Positions 6,508 through 12,531 of a stretch of 13,997 nucleotides of DNA are shown here, piece by piece. The notes under the pieces were generated by a model. The model saw only the letters and a list, made by a program, of their open reading frames with translations. It was not told the origin of the DNA and did not search any database. The stretch comes from Lachnospiraceae bacterium UBA3772 (lineage in GTDB: Bacteria > Bacillota > Clostridia > Lachnospirales > Lachnospiraceae), in assembly GCA_002371025.1 (NCBI GenBank), contig DFFQ01000144.1, positions 1 to 13,997 of the forward strand, in the 5' to 3' direction. The translations under genes were made by a program, and so were the position numbers. The first letter of the stretch is position 1. Each line of letters begins with the position of its first letter.

Positions 6508-8112
6508 GTGAAAAAGAAGTTTATTAAAAATTTCGCATCTATTCTGGTCAGTGCCATGGTACTTTGTATGGCAGGTGGATGCGCAAAGAAACAGGAAGTT
6601 GATCAGATATCAGAAGAAACCAGTAAAGAGATTGAGGCGGCAGCTCTTTATTATTCAGCAACACCGGGTGATGCAGTGATCTATGATAACATTTCTATAG
6701 ATGGCATTGATGTTGGTGGAAAGACTGAGGAAGATGCAAAGAAAAGCATTGACGAAAAAGTAGCTTCATTTGAAAGTGTTAAGGTTATTCTTACCAGCAG
6801 TTATGGTGATGCTGAAACTTCTACCAAAGATATGGGCCTTAAGTTTGATACTGCAAAGTCAGCAGAGGCGGCTTTTGGCGTAGGACACTCAGGAAGTGTA
6901 CTTGAGAGATACTATGAAGAAAAGAACCTTAAGGATAAGCCATATCAGATTGTTACTGACAAGTCTATAGAAAAAGCAAATCTTGAAAAGGTTATCAAAG
7001 ATCAGGTGAATTCGAAGATTTCATCAGGAAAGAAAGCTAATCTTATCAAGAATTCAGATGGAACTGTTAAGGTTCTCGCTGATTCAGCCGGAATTGTGGT
7101 AGATGTTGATAAGACAGAAGAAAATATCGTAAATGCTATAAATCTTTCCAAGGCAGCCGGCGATATTAAAGTCAATATAGTGATAAACGAAGGAAACCTT
7201 TCAGAAGAAAATAAGAAACTTGCAGATATAAAAGATGTTCTTGGTACATACCAGACATATTATGGCTTCTCTGCTGAGGGAAGAAAAGCAAATATTGCAC
7301 ATGCCTGTGAATTTATTGACGGTACTGTGCTCTTCCCTGGAGATAAGATGTCATATTATGATACCATCGGACCAGTTGAATTATATAATGGTTACTCAAT
7401 GGCACCTGTTATTCTTGACGGTGAGCATGTTGATGGCGTTGGTGGTGGTATCTGCCAGCCTTCAAGTACACTATATAATGCTATTCTTCTTGCGGAACTA
7501 GAAGTTATTCAAAGAGAATATCATGGACTTCCGGTAAGTTATGTCCCACTTTCACAGGATGCGACAATTGCTGGTGGTTATCTTGATCTTGTATTTAGAA
7601 ATAATCTTGATAGTCCTATATATATTGAAGCCAGTGCTGATGGAGAATATTGTACATTTACTATTTATGGAAAAGAAACCAGACCTTCCAACAGAACTAT
7701 CGAATATGAGCCAACAGTACTTAGAACAATAGCACCTGGTAAGGATAAGATAAAGCCAGATAGCTCTGTACCAGAAGGAAAAGAAGTAATTGATTCAGAT
7801 GGCGCATCAGGTTATGAATGTGAACTCTGGAAATATGTATATGTTGATGGAGAATTAGTAGAATCAACAAAAGTTAATTACAGTTTGTATGATTCTGAAC
7901 CTAGAGTTATCCTTAAGAACCCTAAGGATATTGAAAGAGAAAAGAATGGTGGAAAGATTGAGGCAACAACTCAGGCAACAACCCAGGCAACAACCCAGGC
8001 GACAACTCAGGCCACTACAGAGCCACCAACAGAGAAGGAAACAGAGGCGCCAACAGAGCCACCAACAGAACCAGAAACAGAACAAGAAACCGATCCAGTT
8101 ACTGGAGAATAA
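6508..8112 (+). CDS. VanW-domain lipoprotein with G5-like domain
   Basis: 534 residues from a GTG start. GGAAGGTG (6494-6501) sits 6 nt upstream, and this start gives a clean signal peptide: KKK, a hydrophobic core, then MAGGC with Cys25 as likely lipidated residue, so the mature protein should be membrane-anchored outside. An upstream in-frame ATG (6412) would add an unrelated N-terminus and overlap the preceding small gene. Residues 55-225 resemble the peptidoglycan-binding-like repeats found before VanW domains. The VanW domain is about 246-392 (FPGDKMSYYDTIGP, GGGICQPSSTLYNA). Residues 397-472 look like a G5-type domain. The last 50 residues are a Thr/Glu/Pro-rich tail including ATTQ repeats, with no LPxTG sorting signal. 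VanW occurs in some vancomycin-resistance clusters but its role is unsettled; this protein alone does not imply resistance. Confidence 0.88.
   Translation: MKKKFIKNFASILVSAMVLCMAGGCAKKQEVDQISEETSKEIEAAALYYSATPGDAVIYDNISIDGIDVGGKTEEDAKKSIDEKVASFESVKVILTSSYGDAETSTKDMGLKFDTAKSAEAAFGVGHSGSVLERYYEEKNLKDKPYQIVTDKSIEKANLEKVIKDQVNSKISSGKKANLIKNSDGTVKVLADSAGIVVDVDKTEENIVNAINLSKAAGDIKVNIVINEGNLSEENKKLADIKDVLGTYQTYYGFSAEGRKANIAHACEFIDGTVLFPGDKMSYYDTIGPVELYNGYSMAPVILDGEHVDGVGGGICQPSSTLYNAILLAELEVIQREYHGLPVSYVPLSQDATIAGGYLDLVFRNNLDSPIYIEASADGEYCTFTIYGKETRPSNRTIEYEPTVLRTIAPGKDKIKPDSSVPEGKEVIDSDGASGYECELWKYVYVDGELVESTKVNYSLYDSEPRVILKNPKDIEREKNGGKIEATTQATTQATTQATTQATTEPPTEKETEAPTEPPTEPETEQETDPVTGE
7963..8022 (+). 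repeat. 12-bp in-frame tandem repeat encoding Ala-Thr-Thr-Gln
   Basis: Four consecutive 12-bp units (GCA ACA ACT CAG and close variants) run from 7963 to 8010. A fifth diverged unit (GCC ACT ACA GAG) runs to 8022. They encode ATTQ four times, then ATTE, at the start of the low-complexity C-terminal tail of the VanW lipoprotein. Third-position differences between units suggest the array is not newly expanded, although copy number could vary between strains without breaking the frame. Confidence 0.9.
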
Positions 8113-8128
8113 ATAAAAGATCAATCAG

Positions 8129-9196
8129 ATGAATAATATAAATATCGGGACACCTTCAGATCTTATAATGAAAAGAAGTGTCTTAAAACATTTGAAAAAA
8201 AGAACAAGATTTATGACTGCCGGACCAACGTCCGGCAGTGATTTTACTGTCTACAAAAATATGATCACGGCAAATGGAGCCGCAGATTCAGTTTTTCTTA
8301 AGGATATAGAGGATATATCTGCAGCTGGACTGGCCTTTACCAGAGCAAAAAATCATCTTTCTCTTGCATTTCCTCTTACAGAAAATGAAAAAATAGATGG
8401 ATGTACCATGATAATAGATATGATTCTAGGAGGTGACTGTAAAGAAGAGGTGATAAGAAAAGAGATGAATCTTCTTACAGAGCTTGCATCAAAAGAGGGG
8501 ATTACTATTATTGGTGGAAATACAAGATATCTGGGAAATGGTGATGATTACAGTGTAAATATCATTTTAAACAGGATGATAGAAAAAGATGATATTAGTA
8601 ATGTCATATGGAATAAGAAGATTCAGCCCGGGGATAAGCTTATTATGGCAGGGACTACAGGAATGCTGGGAGCCACTCTGCTTAAAATGAATTATAAAGA
8701 GGAATTAGTAAAAAGATTTTCTAAATCCTATATAGATACCATGGGTTATCCATTTGAAATAAGTGACATCAGTGCCATGGCAGGTATTGCTATAGAAAAG
8801 GCTGTGAAAATGCATGATATAAGTAATGGCGGAGTCTATGCTGCCATCTATCAGTTAACAGATGCAGCGGATCTTGGCATAAATATCATCCATGAAAATA
8901 TTCCTGTGGAACAGCCTACAGTGGAGATAGCAGAATTCTTCGGGATTAATCCATATAAAATGCTTGGAACAGGTGCACTTCTTGTGGCTGTAAGAGATGA
9001 GGAAGCAAAAGAACTTCTTGATAAATTCCAAAAGTCAGGCTATACAGCTTCTGTTATAGGGGAATTTACTAAAGAAAAAGACAGAGTGATAGGATCTTTA
9101 AAATATAAGATGAGGCGAGTTATAACTCCATATGATCATGACGAGTTAGCAACGCTGATATCTTATGAAAAATTAAAAGAGGGACAGGAATGTTAA
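8129..9196 (+). CDS. AIR synthase-related (PurM/HypE-like) protein
   Basis: 355 residues, cytoplasmic. The order of elements fits the two-domain PurM/HypE/SelD ATP-binding fold: an N-terminal part with RTRFMTAGPTSGSDF (25-39), then a C-terminal part opened by GDKLIMAGTTGMLGA (168-182), HDISNGGVYAAIYQL (229-243) and MLGTGALLVAV (278-288). Families with this fold include AIR synthase (purine synthesis), HypE (hydrogenase maturation) and selenophosphate synthetase. The second half looks most like HypE, but the HypE C-terminal PRIC motif is absent, although the last residue is Cys. No hyp or pur gene lies nearby, so the substrate is unknown. The ATG at 8129 has no strong ribosome binding site, so translation may be coupled to the VanW gene ending 16 nt upstream. 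The 3' end overlaps trmL by 7 nt. Confidence 0.8.
   Translation: MNNINIGTPSDLIMKRSVLKHLKKRTRFMTAGPTSGSDFTVYKNMITANGAADSVFLKDIEDISAAGLAFTRAKNHLSLAFPLTENEKIDGCTMIIDMILGGDCKEEVIRKEMNLLTELASKEGITIIGGNTRYLGNGDDYSVNIILNRMIEKDDISNVIWNKKIQPGDKLIMAGTTGMLGATLLKMNYKEELVKRFSKSYIDTMGYPFEISDISAMAGIAIEKAVKMHDISNGGVYAAIYQLTDAADLGINIIHENIPVEQPTVEIAEFFGINPYKMLGTGALLVAVRDEEAKELLDKFQKSGYTASVIGEFTKEKDRVIGSLKYKMRRVITPYDHDELATLISYEKLKEGQEC
8216..8245 (+). other. GC-rich terminator-like hairpin inside the AIR synthase-like gene
   Basis: A perfect 10-bp stem ACTGCCGGAC/GTCCGGCAGT (8216-8225/8230-8239) closes the 4-nt loop CAAC, and GATTTT follows. This is far more stable than its AT-rich surroundings and resembles a weak intrinsic terminator with a short T-run. 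It lies in codons 30-37, which encode the plausible family segment TAGPTSGS. It could be an attenuator-like element within coding sequence, a pause or decay-protecting structure, or chance. Confidence 0.45.
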
Positions 9197-9681
9197 ATAT
9201 CGTACTTCATGAGCCGGAGATGCCGGCTAATACAGGAAATATAGGAAGAAGCTGTGTAATAACAGGATCAAAACTTCATCTAATAGAACCGATGGGATTT
9301 AATCTTTCAGAGAAAATGTTAAAGAGAGCTGGCCTTGATTACTGGCCAAGACTCGATGTAACAACATATGCAGATTATGATGATTTCCTTACAAAGAATC
9401 CTGATGCGAGAATTTTTTATGCAACTACAAAAGCAAAGCATAGATATACAGATGTGGAATTTCATGATGGAGACTACATCATGTTCGGAAAAGAAAGTGC
9501 AGGAATACCTGAGGAAATTTTAATTAAACATCCGGATCAGTGTATCAGAATACCGATGCTTCCTGAAGAAAGATCGCTTAATCTTTCCAATTCAGTTTCG
9601 ATAATTCTTTATGAAGCATTAAGACAGCTGGATTTTAAAGGAATGGAGGATGAGGGGGAGCTGCATCACCTTCATTGGTAG
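9190..9681 (+). CDS. trmL: tRNA (cytidine/uridine-34 2'-O)-methyltransferase TrmL
   Basis: 163 residues, a compact SPOUT methyltransferase (E. coli TrmL has 157). TrmL methylates the 2'-O of the wobble nucleotide in certain tRNA-Leu species using S-adenosylmethionine. Family motifs are LHEPEMPANTGNIGR (6-20), EPMGF (33-37), RAGLDYW (46-52), FGKESAGIP (99-107) and IPMLPEERSLNLSNSVS (121-137), the last two forming the knotted cofactor site. The start is supported by GAGGG (9179-9183), 6 nt upstream, and overlaps the previous gene by 7 nt, suggesting coupled translation. The C-terminal tail GELHHLHW is encoded right up to a long inverted repeat that includes the last base of the stop codon. Confidence 0.93.
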   Translation: MLNIVLHEPEMPANTGNIGRSCVITGSKLHLIEPMGFNLSEKMLKRAGLDYWPRLDVTTYADYDDFLTKNPDARIFYATTKAKHRYTDVEFHDGDYIMFGKESAGIPEEILIKHPDQCIRIPMLPEERSLNLSNSVSIILYEALRQLDFKGMEDEGELHHLHW

Positions 9682-9787
9682 AACGGACGCCAATATAATG
9701 GACAAAAAAATCAATCCCACCAGCGGGCTAAACATGCCCTTTGGCGGGATTATTTTTTCGTCCTTTATTATATTTTGGCGTCCGTTC
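9681..9787. terminator. Long bidirectional terminator / foldback element between convergent genes
   Basis: The 107-nt stretch folds back on itself almost completely. The ends are a perfect 13-bp inverted repeat (GAACGGACGCCAA, 9681-9693, against 9775-9787). Inside are TATAAT/ATTATA and GGAC/GTCC pairs, then an A7 run (9704-9710) facing T6 (9753-9758). The core hairpin has AATCCC/GGGATT (9713-9718/9746-9751), CC/GG, and GGGC/GCCC (9725-9728/9736-9739) around a 7-nt loop. A core hairpin with A's on one side and T's on the other is a classic bidirectional intrinsic terminator, suiting convergent trmL and glmM. The outer paired arms are longer than termination needs, so a MITE-like foldback element is an alternative. 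I see no convincing target-site duplication. Confidence 0.85.
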
Positions 9788-9811
9788 GTTATATCCTTCT
9801 ATTTTGGCTGG

Positions 9812-11200
9812 TTACTCAACCGCGTAACCTTTTTCTTTGATCACATTTACCACGCTGTCTACATGCTTCTGGCAGATCTCTTCTGATGAAGCTTCCACCA
9901 TTACGCGGACAACAGGTTCTGTTCCTGATTCTCTTACAAGGATACGGCCTGTATCACCAAGTTCTTCGGTAACAGCTTTAACAATTTCCTGTACTGCAGG
10001 ATCATCCTGAGCTGCCTTTTTATCAGTAACTCTTACGTTCTGAAGTACCTGAGGATATACTGTAAAGCCTTCTGTAAGTTCTGAAAGCTTCTTCTTTGTA
10101 GCAAGCATTACTTCCATAACCTTAAGAGAAGTAAGGATTCCGTCACCAGTTGTGGCATATTTTGAGAAAATGATATGTCCAGACTGTTCGCCACCTATAC
10201 GGCAGCCATTCTGTGACATATATTCATATACATATTTATCTCCAACAGCAGTCTTTGCATAGTCGATGCCGCAGGCGTCAAATGCTTTATAAAGACCGAA
10301 GTTAGACATTACTGTAGTAACAACAGTGTTACCTACTAATTCGCCCTGTTCCTTTAAGTGCTTGCCACATACATAGAGGATATGGTCACCGGTTATAACA
10401 TTTCCCTTATCATCAACAGCAAGGCAGCGGTCAGCGTCACCGTCATAAGCAAAACCTACATCCATATGATTTTCAAGAACGTATTTCTGGAGATTTTCTA
10501 TATGAGTTGATCCGGCATCCTTATTGATGTTGGTTCCATTTGGATTAGCATTGATAACCTGAGTTGTAGCTCCAAGTGCATCAAAAACCGATTTTGCAAT
10601 GTTCCATGAAGAACCATTTGCACAGTCGAGAGCAACCTTAAGACCTTTAAATGAATAAAGACCAAGTGAGATAAGGTAACCGATATAGCGGTTACGACCT
10701 GAAACATAGTCTACTGTATAACCGATCTTATCGCGTGTTGCATATGGAAGAGTTGTTATATCTTCATCAAAGATGTGAAGCTTTCCATCAAGGAAGTCCT
10801 CGATAAGAGCGATGGTGTCTTCATCCATCTTTTCGCCCTGACCATTGATAAGCTTGATTCCATTATCATAATATGGGTTGTGGCTGGCTGAGATCATGAT
10901 ACCGCAGTCAAATCCATCTATTCTTGTAACATAAGCGACAGATGGAGTTGTTGTAACATGAAGCATATAGGCGTTGGCACCGGATGCAACAAGACCTCCA
11001 ACAAGTGCATATTCAAACATATAGCTTGAACGTCTTGTGTCTTTACCGATAACAACCTTTGGAGCTTCTGTAAGACCGTTACGTCTCTTTAACTCGCCGT
11101 AGTACCAGCCGAGGAAACGTCCTACCTTATACGCATGATCTGCTGTAAGTGTTACATTTGCTTCACCACGGAAGCCGTCTGTACCGAAATATCTACCCAT
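9812..11200 (-). CDS. glmM: Phosphoglucosamine mutase
   Basis: 462 residues, slightly longer than the roughly 445 usual. GlmM converts glucosamine-6-phosphate to glucosamine-1-phosphate on the way to UDP-N-acetylglucosamine for peptidoglycan. The four active-site elements of the alpha-D-phosphohexomutase family are present in order: the phosphoserine loop ISASHNP (103-109, Ser106), the Mg2+ loop DGDADR (253-258), the sugar-binding loop GGEQSGH (336-342) and the phosphate-binding loop RESGTEP (423-429). The N-terminus GRYFGTDGFRGEAN is characteristic of GlmM rather than phosphomannomutases. The start is secure: AAGGAG (minus strand, 11209-11214) lies 8 nt upstream. It follows yhaM with a 97-nt gap on the same strand and may be cotranscribed with it. 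Confidence 0.95.
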   Translation of the reverse strand: MGRYFGTDGFRGEANVTLTADHAYKVGRFLGWYYGELKRRNGLTEAPKVVIGKDTRRSSYMFEYALVGGLVASGANAYMLHVTTTPSVAYVTRIDGFDCGIMISASHNPYYDNGIKLINGQGEKMDEDTIALIEDFLDGKLHIFDEDITTLPYATRDKIGYTVDYVSGRNRYIGYLISLGLYSFKGLKVALDCANGSSWNIAKSVFDALGATTQVINANPNGTNINKDAGSTHIENLQKYVLENHMDVGFAYDGDADRCLAVDDKGNVITGDHILYVCGKHLKEQGELVGNTVVTTVMSNFGLYKAFDACGIDYAKTAVGDKYVYEYMSQNGCRIGGEQSGHIIFSKYATTGDGILTSLKVMEVMLATKKKLSELTEGFTVYPQVLQNVRVTDKKAAQDDPAVQEIVKAVTEELGDTGRILVRESGTEPVVRVMVEASSEEICQKHVDSVVNVIKEKGYAVE

Positions 11201-11297
11201 TTTTTCTTCTCCTTATACTTTCCTTCATTTTAATTTATATGTTAGATTTTTGATTCAGTAATCTATTGATGGATCCAATTGATCCAGAGTTATTTTA

Positions 11298-12239
11298 CTA
11301 GAACTCAGTATGCTTTATATTTGATTCAAGCAGTCTGTTATAGCCAAGCCAGCCTGACTTGTCACTGTTTTCTTCAAGAAGTTCTGAAAATGTTTCTAAT
11401 TTTGCGTCAGTATCGTCAGCATAGGCAAGTGCCTGAGCTTCAATAAGAGCAGGGGTCTTAGGTGAGCCGTATTCCATCTTGCCGTGATGACTTAAGATAC
11501 AATGGATCAATTCATCCTTTATCTTGGTTGGGAAACCTTCGATGTTATCAGCCTTATCTCGTACCATCATAGCGCCGATAACGATGTGGCCGACTAACTG
11601 GCCTTCATCAGTATAATCATTTTCAGGGAATGGTGAAAGTTCCTTTGTTTTACCGATATCATGTAAGAGAGCGGCAGTGATCAAAAGATCCCTGTTGATG
11701 ATTGGATAATTATCACAGTAGAAACTGCAAAGCTTTGCAACTGAAATAGAGTGATGCATTAATCCTCCGATAAAACCGTGATGGATTGACTTTGCTGCGC
11801 TCTGTCTTCTGAATACTTCTACAAAGGCTTTGTCATTTACGAAAAAGTCCTTAAGGAGAGCATTTAAATGTTCCTCTTTAACAAGATCGATAAGTCCCAG
11901 AAGCTCATTATACATATCGTTATTGTTCTTTGGAGAACATGGCATGTAATCAGCTTCGTCGTATTCACCATCCATGGCACGGCGGACTCTTCTTATATTA
12001 AGTTGTTTTGCATCGTTAAATATTGTGATCTGACCATCTACATAGATATATTCTTTAGATTCAAAGTGGTCGATTCCACTTTGAAGGTCCCAGATTTTTG
12101 CATCCAGTGTGCCTGTTTTATCTTGAAGAATAAGACTGTAATAGGTTTTTCCTGCTTTTGTTTTAGCAACAGTTTTATTCTTGCAGAAATAAATTTCAGA
12201 AATGTTTTCTCCCTCATGGAGCGTATTGATATAATTCAT
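11298..12239 (-). CDS. yhaM: YhaM-type 3'-5' exoribonuclease (OB-fold plus HD domain)
   Basis: 313 residues, almost the length of Bacillus YhaM (314). The family degrades single-stranded RNA (and DNA) from the 3' end in a metal-dependent way. Residues 10-88 form an OB-fold nucleic-acid-binding domain (TYYSLILQDKTGTLDAKIWD at 32-51). The HD domain is about 145-290, with metal-site candidates His163, His193-Asp194, His218, His251/252 and Asp275/276 (LMHHSISV, LLHDIGKTKE, LSHHG, YADDTDAK). The ATG at 12239 is preferred because AAGGA on the minus strand sits at a good distance. A GTG six bases further upstream (12245) would add two residues but is too close to that site. It is the first gene of a probable yhaM-glmM unit and is divergent from the secreted-protein gene. 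Confidence 0.88.
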   Translation of the reverse strand: MNYINTLHEGENISEIYFCKNKTVAKTKAGKTYYSLILQDKTGTLDAKIWDLQSGIDHFESKEYIYVDGQITIFNDAKQLNIRRVRRAMDGEYDEADYMPCSPKNNNDMYNELLGLIDLVKEEHLNALLKDFFVNDKAFVEVFRRQSAAKSIHHGFIGGLMHHSISVAKLCSFYCDNYPIINRDLLITAALLHDIGKTKELSPFPENDYTDEGQLVGHIVIGAMMVRDKADNIEGFPTKIKDELIHCILSHHGKMEYGSPKTPALIEAQALAYADDTDAKLETFSELLEENSDKSGWLGYNRLLESNIKHTEF

Positions 12240-12265
12240 TGCCACCCTGTCCTTAATTTTTTATA

Positions 12266-12295
12266 TTCATATTCTAATAGATTAACACTTTACAA
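12266..12295 (-). promoter_or_regulatory. Possible promoter for yhaM
   Basis: Reading the minus strand, TTGTAA (12295-12290) is followed after 18 nt by TATGAA (12271-12266). Each box matches 4 of 6 consensus bases. The position, about 27 nt before the yhaM start, is plausible but leaves a very short leader. In such AT-rich DNA a match of this quality can arise by chance. Confidence 0.28.
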
Positions 12296-12355
12296 AGTTA
12301 TCGGCAAGCTTAAGGAGAGATAGCTGAAAAGTGTGATGAAAATGTGAAAAAAATA

Positions 12356-12384
12356 TTGATTATATTTTGTATAAGTTGTAAACT
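12356..12384 (+). promoter_or_regulatory. Possible promoter for the secreted-protein gene
   Basis: TTGATT (12356-12361), a 17-nt spacer and TAAACT (12379-12384) form a moderate sigma-A-type match. If used, the transcript would carry a leader of about 140 nt (roughly 12391-12531). I find no riboswitch family I recognise in that leader. The remaining intergenic DNA between 12240 and 12531 shows no convincing gene. Confidence 0.28.
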
Positions 12385-12531
12385 GAACAAGGGTAAAAAT
12401 ATGTGTTCTTGGGGATTACAGGGGGTTCATTCTGTATTTTTCCATGTGTTACAATTAAATTCATACTTGCTGGATCACATTTTGGCAAAAATAAGTATAG
12501 CCGACACCCTAAAAATATTGGGGAGGATAAA

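Noticed and set aside
6508..8112. Vancomycin-resistance locus
   Set aside because: Only a VanW-domain protein is present; no VanH/A/X ligase-dipeptidase genes or VanRS pair lie in the window.
7864..8124. Cys/Leu/Trp-rich minus-strand frame opposite the VanW tail
   Set aside because: The odd composition is simply the complement of the ATTQ/TEPP repeats.
9212..9228. AGCCGG/CCGGCT hairpin near the trmL start
   Set aside because: Only 6 bp, within conserved coding sequence (EPEMPAN), with no T-run; likely chance.
9650..9886. Plus-strand frame across the trmL end and the inverted repeat
   Set aside because: It runs through the terminator hairpin and into antisense glmM, with no domain similarity.
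11270..11286. TGGATC/GATCCA inverted repeat between yhaM and glmM
   Set aside because: 6-bp stem without a T-run on the minus strand, so not a terminator; no operator family recognised.
11868..12323. 151-codon plus-strand frame opposite yhaM
   Set aside because: Antisense shadow of the OB-fold region of yhaM; hydrophobic composition follows from the complement of that gene.
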